The translations under genes and the position numbers were made by a program. The notes under the pieces are model-generated. The model searched no databases, was not told the origin of the DNA, and saw nothing but the letters and a program-made list of their open reading frames with translations. From Conidiobolus incongruus B7586 (taxonomy: Eukaryota; Entomophthoromycota; Entomophthoromycetes; Entomophthorales; Conidiobolaceae), in the NCBI GenBank assembly GCA_000697335.1, contig JNEM01016960.1:1-45524 (forward strand): a stretch of 45,524 bases of DNA, read 5' to 3'. The first letter of the stretch is position 1. Every line of letters begins with the position of its first letter. Of this stretch, positions 1 to 10,634 are shown one piece after another.

Positions 1-122
1 TTGTTAAAATTATAATAAAAAGTTATTAATAATAAAAAAATATTAATTTTTATAGATCCTATAATAATAATATTGTTTAATTTCAATTTTAATATTTTGC
101 CATTATTTAATTTCTGTATTAA
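1..122 (+). mobile_element. Decayed mariner element, 3' end only (cut by window edge)
   Basis: The segment matches, base by base with substitutions, the last part of the better preserved mariner at 37661-38980 read in its transposase sense. It shares the run AAAAAGTTATTAATAATAAA near the transposase stop, the AT spacer, and the terminal repeat (TTTTGCCATTATTTAATTTC followed by TGTATTAA). The element ends at 122, and TA at 123-124 would be the target dinucleotide. Only the 3' untranslated part and right terminal repeat lie in the window; the rest is off the left edge. Decayed plain DNA transposon, plus orientation. Confidence 0.7.
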
Positions 123-707
123 TAGATCAGAAATTATTAATATATATAATATATATTTGATAATGAAAATTATAAATAATTATTTAACATTCTTAATAAA
201 GGCATAAATATATATAAAGATATTTATTTTAGTATTGATAAGCATGATATTATAATTTAGGATTGATGAATTCATTCCAAAATTTTAAATTTTTAAAACC
301 ATTGAAAAATATATTAGAAATTGAAATTAAAATTAAAATTTATAATTATGAGATTTAATAAAAGAAATTTTATAATAATTATCAAAAATATTTAATATAA
401 ATATTAATTAGTAATAATCTTTTTATAATCTTAAATTTCAATATTTAATTTCATAATAATACGAATCCTAAAGTATCTAGTAAATATTGTATATAGTTTA
501 ATTTTGACATTTCCAAATTTGCATAATTGATTAACTTATCATATTGGTTTTAACAAATATCAGTTCAGTGTAGTTTCCAAATATTATCTGTTTTCAGATT
601 TGTTATTCAAATATAGCCAAACCTTTGTGTCATTAAAATGGGAACAGGGTAATCTAAGGTTAATATCAATTAATATAACATTCTGAATAATTCAATTTCA
701 AAAACCA

Positions 708-741
<34 letters not shown>

Positions 742-1513
742 TAATTTTTATAAAATAATTTAATTGTCAAAACTAATAAATAGTGCTTTATCTTGCAATT
801 TTATATAAATGAATGTTATTCAATTTGATCTGCTTAATTGTATTGACTTAACCATTGTTTAGAATTAAAAAACATCACTGTTTAAGGTAAAATATATTAA
901 ATATTTGTATCAATTATCTCAAATTATTTTAATTTTTTATTAATATTTATCAGCTAACTTGATATAATAGACTGTATTAGCAAAACGCTTATTCTATTTT
1001 CTATCGGTAATCAAAGATATAACTTATATGTTGAGGCAACTTAAAATTCCATTATCTATAATCATTTTATTAAACAAATAACAACTATAAATAAATCAAT
1101 TTTTAAACTTTTTACTACTCTACTTATTTTGGTAAAATGATGTTTTGCAAGATTATTTTAATTTGTTCAAAATATTTCTAATAACATTACAAGTTGATTT
1201 TTAATTGTCACTAATATGAGAAAAATTGTTATGATTAAAAAAATATAATAATTTAACATTTAGCTAAAATAATTTATATCTCTTTAATCGATTATATCAA
1301 AATCAACTTAATTTTTAATGTGATTAATATAATGTATAATTGGCTATATATAAAGATATAATTTTTAGTTTTAAATGACGTATACATTTTCTGAAATATA
1401 TTAGAAAGAGTAATATTTAATACAGAAAAACTGAATCAGATTATATATCTCCTTTATCAATCAGTTTTACAAATTCTACTTATTCAACGAAAAATTAAGT
1501 CATTTGACTAAAT
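123..1513. other. Intergenic, no gene seen
   Basis: Very AT-rich DNA with stops in all frames. It contains a compound microsatellite, (CA)6 followed by (TA)10, at 709-741. I see nothing else I can name. Confidence 0.6.
709..741. repeat. Compound (CA)n(TA)n microsatellite
   Basis: Six CA units run directly into about ten TA units. A simple sequence repeat, likely length-variable. Confidence 0.9.
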
Positions 1514-1666
1514 ATGAATATCATCATTTCAAATGATTTTTTAAATACAAATTTATTGTTTTCAGATTTTGATTCAGAAAAAAGACTAAATACCAAAGTA
1601 ACTGAGCTTGATAATAATGTTATTTGTCGCACTGGATATAATTTTCCATTAAAAACGTGGACTTGA
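1514..1666 (+). other. Small open frame, 50 codons, doubtful
   Basis: ATG at 1514 opens 50 codons ending in TGA at 1664. The stretch 1565-1663 has more mixed codons (ending ...GYNFPLKTWT) than the DNA around it. A TTTTCAG acceptor-like site at 1560-1566 lies inside, so this could be a terminal exon or gene relic rather than a complete gene. No family recognised. After the stop the reading frames are closed. Confidence 0.15.
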
Positions 1667-2400
1667 TTTTGAATTCGAAAATTGAAACAGAGTTTTTTCT
1701 AGATCGTATGATTCTAATTAATTATATAGTTTTTGAATATGAATTCAAATTTTAATCTGATAGTTTAGGGAATATTCTAAGATGGAGGTTACTTAATTTA
1801 GAAAATTCAAATATTATCAAATTAGCTTTATTATTAATTTATTTATTGTTGTTCTTTTGAATTTATGTTAGAAAAAAGCTGTTTTTTAAAATTAAATTAA
1901 GCCAAAATAAAAATATTCCTATTCAAAAGAGTCTTGGTATATATTTAAATATTAGATATTAAAGTAATAAATTTTGATATCATATATGATAATTTTTTGA
2001 TATAATATTATATTTCTAAAATAGGAATATCAAATCTATATAGAACTGTTGGAGATATTGTGATTAAAGTTGAAACAAAATATGATTAATATTCAAAAAT
2101 ATTTGTAGTATTAAGTCATATTATTTAGTACAAAGTTATCAAAAAATAATTTATAATAATACAAAAAAGAGGAATAAAATAAAACTGGATTTAATAAAAT
2201 GTGCAAATTGAAAGTATGGTTAAATGTTAAGAGATTAATAATTGGACAATCATCTTTAAGGGGATGAAATTAGATTCTGGATGATAATTGGTCATTTATC
2301 CCTCACCCCTTTTTCATTTCCTTAGTGTTCTATTTTATCAACACTTTACAATCACTAAATATTAAAAGCACATATAATTGGGTAATTGGAAGTAATTGAA
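1667..2400. other. Intergenic, no gene seen
   Basis: AT-rich sequence upstream of the KH-protein gene. No reading frame or RNA gene is recognisable. Confidence 0.6.
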
Positions 2401-2465
2401 CCAATGAGAGAAGGTAATTTAATGATTTATGATCCAAACTGAGTTATCCAATGGGAGAGGGTAAT
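2401..2465 (+). promoter_or_regulatory. Repeated CCAAT...GGTAAT motif upstream of the KH gene
   Basis: Two copies of an 18-base block, CCAATGAGAGAAGGTAAT at 2401-2418 and CCAATGGGAGAGGGTAAT at 2448-2465, stand 47 bp apart in the same orientation, about 400-470 bp upstream of the start codon at 2872. They differ at two positions. CCAAT boxes are bound by the Hap2/3/5 (NF-Y) complex in fungi. That these are such sites is inference. Confidence 0.35.
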
Positions 2466-2529
2466 CAATTTTTTAAATAGAATAAATATAAGTGAATGAA
2501 GGATGATGCTAGGATAAATGGGTGTAACA

Positions 2530-2871
2530 AGTTATCCAAGCTCATTGCCTCTTTCTTTCTCCCATTAAAATTTTCTTTCCAGAAATATATTATATATCTG
2601 GTCTTATTTTTAATTAAACTATTACTCTCCCCTTTTAATTTCTATCACGGCCCCAGATAATTATCAATTTACTCTGGTCAAGCGTTCAGCCTAAAATTTC
2701 TATCTTTACCGACTCTAGTCCTCCGATATCCAATACTTTATCTTCTGTACGTTTAACATTCTTAGTATATATTTCATTGTTCTGTTTATAGCAAAAAAAA
2801 ATTCTGTTTTAAAACATTAATAACCCAAAAATTTTATTCTATCCTTTTATCATTTATACCACGCCCTCATC
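2530..2871 (+). promoter_or_regulatory. Pyrimidine-rich leader with a likely 5'UTR intron
   Basis: The sequence before the KH start codon is rich in C and T on the coding strand, unlike the surrounding A/T-mixed DNA. This is typical of fungal promoters and leaders. Within it, GTACGT at 2747 to TATAG at 2791 would form a 45-nt intron, the size seen elsewhere in the window. Transcription start and use of the intron are not shown by the sequence. Confidence 0.35.
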
Positions 2872-4260
2872 ATGATTCATACTCAAGCTCTTCCTAGTGC
2901 CTTATTTCATAACGAGAAGCCATCCTCTTATTTAGAAAAATATCCTTTAGAGAATCGCCCTTCTCGTTCTCATTTCAAGAGTCTTTCACTAACTAATATA
3001 CCTTCTGACCAAATGAATTTGTCCACTTTTGATCCCCTTCGTCCTTCTCCTTTAATTTCCGATTGGCTCTTGGCCCCTTCAAATCACTCTACTATTTCAT
3101 CTTCCACTAGAGATATTCGACTCGACTCTCAATTTTTACCTGAGCTTGTACCCTCTTCTAAAACTATTTCTTCCTGCGCATCTCAGCATGAGGATGATTC
3201 CTCAGACCCCCCTTCACCTGCTCCTGAATCCACTCAACTTGTTATTCGCGGTCTCATAACTTCCCGCGATGCTGGTGTAATTATTGGAAAAGATGGTAAA
3301 AATGTCGCAGAACTCCGTGAAGCAACTGGTGTAAAAGCTGGAGTATCTAAAGTAGTTCCAGGCGTCAACGATAGAATCCTCACATTAACTGGAACAATTG
3401 ATGGCGTGAGTAAAGCTTACTCAATCATTGCTAAAGCTTTGGCTGAAAATTCTCTTACCAATGCTGATGCCCCACTCTCCTCTACTCAATCTAAAGTCCT
3501 TACTACATCTAACACATTCATTCGCATTCTTATTACTCATAATTTAATGGGTACAATTATTGGCAGGCAGGGCCTCAAAATTAAAAATATCCAAGACCTA
3601 TCAGGCGCCAGACTTATCGCCTCTAAAGAACTTTTACCCAACAGTACCGAGCGCATTGTTGAAATTCAAGGTAGCATCCAAGCTATTCGTCTTGCGCTCC
3701 GTGAAGTAGGCAAATGTATCACTGAAGACTGGGAACGTGGAATTAACACAATTCATTACAATCCTGCATCCCGTCTTAATGGAGTTCATCATCGTTCAAA
3801 TTCTACCTCCTCTATTTCTTCATCATCATCATCATTGTCAGAACCCCCTAGATCAGGATTCACAATTCCTCATTTCAAAGAAACTCTCTCCAAAGACGAT
3901 ATTATTACAAATGAAATTCCTCAACGCTCTGCTAAGAGTCAACGTACACCCATCAGTGTTGAATCCGAATTTAAATATGTTCAAGAGCAATTAAATCGAA
4001 TTTCCAAATTTTCTCCTCCTAACACTGAATTGACCAGCCTCTTATCTATTCCAAGTGATTTAGTCGGATGTGTTATTGGTAAAGGAGGCTCTAAAATATC
4101 CGAAATTCGTCGCCTTTCTGGCTCTAAAATCAGTATTTCAAAGGGCAGTCAAGACGAATCAGACTGGCGTTTGTTTACCATTGTGGGTGATCGTCACAGC
4201 ACTCAACTTGCTTTGAACTTATTACAAGAGCAAATTTTTGCTGATAAGAAAGCTTTGTAA
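2872..4260 (+). CDS. Three-KH-domain RNA-binding protein (PCBP / Rnc1 / Pbp2-like)
   Basis: A single-exon gene of 462 aa that likely binds single-stranded pyrimidine-rich RNA and acts in mRNA stability, localisation or translation. Three KH domains are visible, each with the GxxG loop: KH1 about 121-192 (GKDG at 139-142), KH2 about 215-283 (GRQG at 231-234) and KH3 about 387-457 (GKGG at 403-406). The two-then-one spacing, with KH1 and KH2 close and KH3 after a roughly 100-residue Ser-rich linker, is that of PCBP/hnRNP K-type proteins and fungal Rnc1 and Pbp2/Hek2. The first 110 residues are Ser/Pro-rich and low complexity. The start is the first ATG after a pyrimidine-rich leader. All three GxxG loops are intact, so it looks functional. 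Which orthologue it is cannot be settled from the domains alone. Confidence 0.9.
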   Translation: MIHTQALPSALFHNEKPSSYLEKYPLENRPSRSHFKSLSLTNIPSDQMNLSTFDPLRPSPLISDWLLAPSNHSTISSSTRDIRLDSQFLPELVPSSKTISSCASQHEDDSSDPPSPAPESTQLVIRGLITSRDAGVIIGKDGKNVAELREATGVKAGVSKVVPGVNDRILTLTGTIDGVSKAYSIIAKALAENSLTNADAPLSSTQSKVLTTSNTFIRILITHNLMGTIIGRQGLKIKNIQDLSGARLIASKELLPNSTERIVEIQGSIQAIRLALREVGKCITEDWERGINTIHYNPASRLNGVHHRSNSTSSISSSSSSLSEPPRSGFTIPHFKETLSKDDIITNEIPQRSAKSQRTPISVESEFKYVQEQLNRISKFSPPNTELTSLLSIPSDLVGCVIGKGGSKISEIRRLSGSKISISKGSQDESDWRLFTIVGDRHSTQLALNLLQEQIFADKKAL

Positions 4261-5719
4261 ATGTTTATTACTGTTTATACTATTTCACATGTCTCAAGAC
4301 TGATGTTTTCTATCCCTTCCTTTCATGCAATCACAAAATTCCCAAATTCACGTTCTATATCGCTCTTATGTCATAATTATATATTATATTATTTACTATG
4401 TTATCTTATTTGTAAACCCCCAATATACCTCTCAACTTCGTAAATATTTTTCATCTAATCATGTCTTAATCTCAATCGTTTCATCTACTTTAGCTCATCT
4501 ATGCTCTGGTCATTTACACACATTAACCGTATCCCATTCAAACTACAATTTATCAATCCTATATCACCATAATTACTACGCTATCCATTACTGTTTGGAT
4601 TTACTTGCATATAATAATCAGTTTTATTTTACTGATCATCAATTGCACTTATCCAAACTATACTTTATTAACCCCAAACATTGTATTACTTGATATTTTC
4701 ACAATAAATTATAGTTAGCCCCTTTTTCTTTAACTAACTATTTTTCTTAATTTTTCTAATTTTTTTACAATATTTTACTCCAAATACTAGATTATAAAAT
4801 GTTCTCCTGATACAATTTTTATCAACTTACAACCTGACAGTTTATTGGATAATTCCCAAACTTATCCCTTTTGCAACAAATACACAAAAATACGCATATT
4901 TGTCAAAATACAATTTAATATGGAAATCATTTATCATTATTTTCTAATTATGATTCTGAACATTTATTTAAAATTCTTGGAAAAGCAGTAAATTTCAACA
5001 ATACAACTAAAAGTCATGTGAATTAAATATTAGTTTTAATCACAAGAAATTGAGGCTTTTGCAATTATTAATGTGATAACCAAATCAACTAGAAGAGTCT
5101 TGGTTAAATATTAAAAGAGTGTATGTTTTAGCTATTACCATTATTTTTATTTTCATTCGTTTAAATAAATTTGAATTTTAATTTACTGAAAAAATCTTCG
5201 AAACATTTTTCATTCAATTAATATTTTACTATACCAATTTTAATTTTTTTTAAAAAATGATTTTATAGAAATTTTGGTGGAATTGAGTAACAATGTGGTA
5301 TCAGTTTGAAAATGAAATTCTATTAATATTTCCTAAAATTTCATGCAAAAATTAAAAAGAACTTGGCTTTTGTTATTAGAGAGCTTGTTGGCTGTAAATG
5401 CCTAATTTAATAATAGTTATTTTTTTATATCCACATGACTCAAAAAATTTATTATTCAATCATTCGATTAAATTTAAAAAAATGTTCTTAATTGATTGAT
5501 AAATGAAAAAATTGAAAGATTATTATTATCCCATAATAATAAAAATGAATAATATATCATTATTTAAAATTAATTCAAACCTTTAATTTTAAAAATTAAA
5601 TATGTTTTAAATTTTACAAATTTTAATTAACAGAATAAAATATAATATTAATTTTAATTAAATTTCTTTGATAAAATCAATTTATAACTAGATTTTTATA
5701 AAATTTAAAATTTATATTT
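4261..5719. other. Intergenic, likely 3'UTR then spacer
   Basis: T/C-rich sequence to about 4700 is probably the KH transcript's 3' untranslated region. Short open frames here are low-complexity Tyr/Ile/Leu/Ser reads without family features. From 4700 to 5719 the DNA is ordinary AT-rich spacer. Confidence 0.6.
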
Positions 5720-8700
5720 ATGTCAGAAAATTCTAGAAATCGCTATTCAAAAAGATCTACAAGGAATAGCAATCCTCATTATACTGAAACATTTCCAGAA
5801 ACAGAACCTGGAGTTCGAGTATCAGGAAGAAAGCGACGCAATGCATCATTTTCTAAAAGTGATGATGTAGATTCCGCGGATGATTTTGTGACTAATGAAT
5901 CTAATGAAGATAGCAATAACCGCAGACAAACTAGAAGAAATTTAAAAAGACCAACCTACAACGAAGAAGTTCTTTTTACCAATGAATTTGGTGATGAAAT
6001 AGATGATAAACCTAATAAGAAGAGTAATAATTCATCAAGGAGAAGCTCAGTTGCTCCAATCAGGACTACTCGAAGAAGAAATAACATAATTCAAGACTCT
6101 GATGATGAATTTGGTGATGATGGCAGTACTCAAAAACAGAGCGAGATTAACGAAGAGATTCCAGATTTAACTGACAATGATATCCAGAATGATACTGCCC
6201 AAAATTCCACATACCACACTGATAAGCCAAAAAATCAATCAAAGCAACCAAAGAATATTTATAACGATTTAGTTCCTAATGATTATAAGGGTCCCAATTT
6301 AAACTCATATTTTTTCAGTGCAATGGAAGTGTGTCGACGTAAACCTTATAAAAATACTTTGCCACCAGGATCTTGCAAAAATCCATATAACAAGCATCCT
6401 GACTATATTACACAACACGGTCTCAAATCCCATACTATAAAAAAACTTCCTTTATTTTTTGAAAAAGTGGTAACTCAGAGTAAATCTAGACGCAGAAATC
6501 CCTTTTCGGATCAGGCTCCCCCTATTGCACCTGAGAATTGGGCCCAAATCCTTGAACATCGCTCTTTTGTTGCTTACAAAGTTAAATTACCTTCAAGAGC
6601 ACCATCAGATTTTAAACCAGTTCACCCTTCTCAAATTGGTGGTCTTCGTGGTCATTTAGATATTATGTTCAATCATCTTGTATTTCCTTTTCTAGACGAA
6701 ACTAAGGATGATCCAATTGTTCCTAGTAATGGCTTTTTATTCCATGGACCTCCTGGTACTGGCAAAACCCTCCTTGCGAGAGCTGTAGTTGAAATGTGCT
6801 TTCCTTATAACCCCACAGCGTTCTTTTATATCAAAGCCAGTGATTTATTGAGTAAGTGGGTTGGTCAAACTGAGCAAATGCTTAGGGATTTATTTAGACA
6901 GGCTCAAATATGGAGCCCTTCAATTATTTTACTAGATGAAATCGACGGTTTAGCTCAAGATAGATCGGACAACACTAGTGCCAAAAATAAGGGTATTTTA
7001 TCTTCGTTATTGACTTTGATGGATGGATTGCATTCTACAAGTAGAGTGACGGTCATTGGAACTACTAACCACCTTTCTAACCTTGATCCAGCACTTCGCC
7101 GACCAGGTCGATTCGACCATGAACTCGAATTCCAATTACCAGACCTTGAAGCTCGACTTGCTATAATTACTCTTTCTACATCAAATATGGCTCATCCTCC
7201 TGATCCGGAAATGCTTCGTGAAGTAGCTACTCGTCTTTCAGGATATAGTGGAGCCGATATTACTAAGTTATGTAATGTAGCAAAACAGTGTGCGATTGAT
7301 CGCACTTTTCCTGACATTGTAAGAGGTAAAAACTTGGATATTGCTAATAATAATGTAGAGGTATTTCTATTGAAAGAGGATTGGGATGAAGCTATCCTGA
7401 AATGCAATCCTTCTTCCTATCGATCACTTCCTAGTCAACCGGCACCGTTACCTCGCTCTATCCTACCCTTACTCGGCAAGTGCTATCAAAATGCTATGGA
7501 CTTCTTCCATTACCGTTTGAACATGATCCAAAAAACTCCAGATATTCGCCGCCCACCTCCTACTTTGTGGCTTCAAGGAGATCCTGGCCCCGCTATGTCT
7601 GCATTGGAGTCTGCGATCTTGCAAGGTATGGGGGTAAATCAGGTAGTCAGCTTGGATTTACCATCTCTCCAAAGTTCAACTTTTTCTCTAGACTTCGCTC
7701 TCGCCCGCAAATTGGAGATCATTCCTACTAATTCCACCACCTATACTACATCTGTCATCTACATTCCATGTGGCCCTACATGGGTTGAAGAAGTTGGGCC
7801 TTTCATGAATTTGATTACTAATGCACTTTCTCAGCCAACTCATCGATCCCATATTTTCATGCTAATAACGGGATCTGTGAGCGATTGCCAAATCCTTGTT
7901 GACTATTTGAATGCATCAGATATCCGTACTGTAACCTATGACAAACCAACGTTGAAGCAACGAATTGAGTTTTTAGGCTCTTCATTTAAACATTTGAGCC
8001 ATTCTGAAAAGGCAAAACCTGCTGCAAATATTCTCCCGGAAATTTCCGCCAAATCTGAAGTACCTACAAAAACTTCTAATGCATATCCTGACCCCGATCT
8101 TGTTCGAGCATTCAGATTTTTCCGTCAAGAAGCAATTGATCTTCTAGATTCAATGATGAAACGTAAGCACATTTCAGCATTGCTTACTGCACCAAAGCCA
8201 TCACATTTCACTGAACCTTATGAGGGGCCACAACCATTTGGTCTTCAAGATATTAAGGAAGAACTTTCCAAAAACAAGATTATTTCCCCATCCGAATTGT
8301 CAGAAAAATTCAGTGATTTGTACAAGCAAACATCATTCTGTTATCGTAAATCTGATCCTTATATGGTATCTTTGGCCTTGGGACTTCGCTTTGAAATTAA
8401 TACATTTTCTAAGATATTGGATTTGAAACTTGTAAATAAGTGCGAACAATTGAATATTTGGATTAAACAAAACAAACAACTAATTGAAGAAAACAAAATT
8501 GATGTATTTTCTATCAGATTGACATCCAATGAAGAAGAGCTAGCTGACCAAATTTCACATCCCAAGTTAACTGCTGAAGCTATTTCAAATAATCAACTTA
8601 CTAAACCTAGTTACGATCAGATAACCGAGCCACCGAGTTTGTCTGAAGTTAAATTTGATTTAAATTTATTCCCAGACCACTTGAAACACCTACCCCATTC

Positions 8701-8845
8701 TTATCTGAATACTATATATCAAATGGCAGAATTGCTTGAACAATATGATGTAGATCAGATCTTGAAGCTCTTGGATAATCCAGTCCTCAAATCAGCTGAG
8801 AATCCTCACGAGCTATTGCGATACACTTTTCAAGTTCTAAATTAA
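5720..8845 (+). CDS. YTA7: ATAD2/Yta7/Abo1-type AAA ATPase with a degenerate bromodomain
   Basis: An intronless gene of 1041 aa. The family (human ATAD2, budding yeast Yta7, fission yeast Abo1) forms hexamers that act on histone H3-H4 and nucleosome density. Residues 1-200 are acidic/basic and low complexity with Arg-rich patches, as expected of a nuclear protein. AAA1 holds Walker A GPPGTGKT (343-350), Walker B ILLDEID (403-409) and the arginine-finger segment RRPGRF (460-465), so it should hydrolyse ATP. A second AAA domain starts near 583. Its Walker A position reads LQGDPGPAMSA (about 617-627), lacking the Lys, as usual for the inactive AAA2 of this family. Residues about 794-905 align with the bromodomain, but the acetyl-lysine-reading Asn position (YN in ATAD2) appears to be Tyr-Arg (FCYRKSDP), so acetyl-lysine binding is doubtful. 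The C-terminal tail is helical. The family call is firm; the orthologue name is by family. Confidence 0.92.
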   Translation: MSENSRNRYSKRSTRNSNPHYTETFPETEPGVRVSGRKRRNASFSKSDDVDSADDFVTNESNEDSNNRRQTRRNLKRPTYNEEVLFTNEFGDEIDDKPNKKSNNSSRRSSVAPIRTTRRRNNIIQDSDDEFGDDGSTQKQSEINEEIPDLTDNDIQNDTAQNSTYHTDKPKNQSKQPKNIYNDLVPNDYKGPNLNSYFFSAMEVCRRKPYKNTLPPGSCKNPYNKHPDYITQHGLKSHTIKKLPLFFEKVVTQSKSRRRNPFSDQAPPIAPENWAQILEHRSFVAYKVKLPSRAPSDFKPVHPSQIGGLRGHLDIMFNHLVFPFLDETKDDPIVPSNGFLFHGPPGTGKTLLARAVVEMCFPYNPTAFFYIKASDLLSKWVGQTEQMLRDLFRQAQIWSPSIILLDEIDGLAQDRSDNTSAKNKGILSSLLTLMDGLHSTSRVTVIGTTNHLSNLDPALRRPGRFDHELEFQLPDLEARLAIITLSTSNMAHPPDPEMLREVATRLSGYSGADITKLCNVAKQCAIDRTFPDIVRGKNLDIANNNVEVFLLKEDWDEAILKCNPSSYRSLPSQPAPLPRSILPLLGKCYQNAMDFFHYRLNMIQKTPDIRRPPPTLWLQGDPGPAMSALESAILQGMGVNQVVSLDLPSLQSSTFSLDFALARKLEIIPTNSTTYTTSVIYIPCGPTWVEEVGPFMNLITNALSQPTHRSHIFMLITGSVSDCQILVDYLNASDIRTVTYDKPTLKQRIEFLGSSFKHLSHSEKAKPAANILPEISAKSEVPTKTSNAYPDPDLVRAFRFFRQEAIDLLDSMMKRKHISALLTAPKPSHFTEPYEGPQPFGLQDIKEELSKNKIISPSELSEKFSDLYKQTSFCYRKSDPYMVSLALGLRFEINTFSKILDLKLVNKCEQLNIWIKQNKQLIEENKIDVFSIRLTSNEEELADQISHPKLTAEAISNNQLTKPSYDQITEPPSLSEVKFDLNLFPDHLKHLPHSYLNTIYQMAELLEQYDVDQILKLLDNPVLKSAENPHELLRYTFQVLN

Positions 8846-9088
8846 TCTAAATAATATATTTGGTCGTTTGATACTATTTACATTTAAAATGTATTTTATT
8901 CTTGATTAATAAACTATCAGATGCATCTTTACATAGTTTTTGTTAATGTTATCGTATTTGAAACTGAATATTTGTCCTGTTAGTTGAGAGTATTTAAATT
9001 CCTGGAACTAATAGAACATTTTAATAAATTAGTATTTTCAAATAACTAAATTCTATGTAAAAAGTGCAATGTTTTATTACAAATAATA

Positions 9089-10634
9089 TTAGTTTCTAAG
9101 TAAACCTTCAATTGGTTTATCAGGACATACACCATGGGTAAATGAGTACCTTTCTAATTCATAAATCATTGCACCCAAAGTGTAGCCAATACTAGTGCCA
9201 TTGTAGAAGTCTCCAAAGTGGATCTCTCTCATTGGATCAATTCTGAATCCATTCTGCAGCATATTTACTATGTATGACGCCAAAAAGCATCGATTGTATT
9301 CGAAGCTATCACTCTGACCAGTAATAGGATCTACGGCAACGGTAGGTGCCGCTAGGTGCTGCTGTTTAAGGGGATGCAGGTTGTGGGGATAGTGCGTCTT
9401 GTCATTCTCAAATTTCTGTATCATGGAATTTTGACAAAATTCGTGAGCTTTTACATCGATACAATTAGAAGTACTGACTGGTGCGCATTTGAAGTATTCT
9501 GCGGTTTTGGCAAACGTATCGAGTGCAAAGATGGGTCGACCTTCGGGGATAGAAGGTTGATATGCACCATTAAGAGAACATGGTTCAGCAGGACAATACT
9601 GTGTGAGTTTTAAGAGCTTTTTGGTATAGATATTGCATAAGGGATAATCACCTGAGCCAATGAATCTAATTTGACGTTTGAAATGAGGTTTATACATCCT
9701 CTGGACATATCCAAGTGGAAAGCAAGGATCAGTCACTTCGAGAGGTTTGCACTTGGTACATTCGCGTTTTAAATCAGGATCTTCGTTAAACACTTCATTT
9801 ACTAAGTTAATGCGATGTCTTAAGAGAGCTTGATTTCTGCCAAATCTTAAAAAAGATTTTGTGTAAAGTATTCTGTCAGTACCATTCACTCTCAGAGGAA
9901 AAGCACCATCTTTAATTCGATTGCTAGGTTCAAATGTTAATTCAACAGATGCACCTCCCATATCTAGGGAGACAACAGTATCCTTAGCCGAATTCTTATG
10001 CAAGCTACCAAATACATAATTGACCGCAAGCCAGTCAAAAGCACCTTCAAATTCTCCTGGCAAGACCTGCACCCCAAAATCTTGATCGAATTTGAAAGGA
10101 GAGTTGACCTTTTTACTGAGATAATCCTTAAGCTTAGTTGTGATTTCATGGGCTTGGTCAGGTGGTAGGACACGAATACCACCAGTCCCCATTAAGAATA
10201 AAGGTGTTTCTTCTTGGCTGTCAGCTGGAATAACTCCTAAAGCACTATCTATCAAGTCTGTAAAATATTAGTATCAGTCTAATTTGATTTGCATTATAAT
10301 AAATACCTTCCATATAATTTGATATTTCTTTAATAGGTACATCATTTAAACCACCGTCTTTCACGAATCTCACTTGGTAGCCGTGTTTCATCATTGGATT
10401 AATGTATGGAGAGTCGGTAGCATTTGAAGGACCCTTCCATTCGTAAACATATAAACGAGTTTGAGTACTTCCGGAATCTATAATGATACCATAGTTCACT
10501 TTTGGCTGTTTTACTGCTTGGTTCTTTGGAGTTGACAATTTATTATTATTGAACCAATTGCTAATCAAACCAAAATTCCATTCAGCTAAAGTGAGTTTGA
10601 ATAAAATGAAATAAAAATAATGAATTAAAAGCAT
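9089..10634 (-). CDS. CD39-type apyrase / nucleoside di- and triphosphatase, 2 exons
   Basis: Exons 10634-10307 and 10257-9089 are joined across a 49-nt intron (GTATTT...TACTAATATTTTACAG) to give 498 aa. The GDA1/CD39 family hydrolyses NTPs and NDPs in the secretory lumen or outside the cell. The apyrase regions are present: ACR1 IDSGSTQTRL (about 52-61), ACR2 LMGTGGIRVL (131-140), ACR3 GEFEGAFDW with the catalytic Glu (near 180), ACR4 SLDMGGASVEL (about 206-216) and a C-terminal ACR5-like GYTLGAMIYE. A hydrophobic N-terminus (residues 1-17) serves as signal peptide or anchor. The C-terminal half has many Cys, including YCPAEPCSLNG, typical of cell-surface E-NTPDases rather than Golgi GDA1. 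There is no C-terminal membrane helix. It is therefore probably secreted or single-anchored, in the ER/Golgi or extracellular. Neighbouring genes give no further hint. Confidence 0.88.

Noticed and set aside
4261-4693. Two overlapping open frames after the KH gene
   Set aside because: Low-complexity Tyr/Leu/Ser/His reads in T/C-rich DNA directly after a stop; best seen as 3'UTR.
7192-7407. Antisense open frame inside the ATAD2-like gene
   Set aside because: Shadow of the strongly conserved sense coding sequence; no family features.
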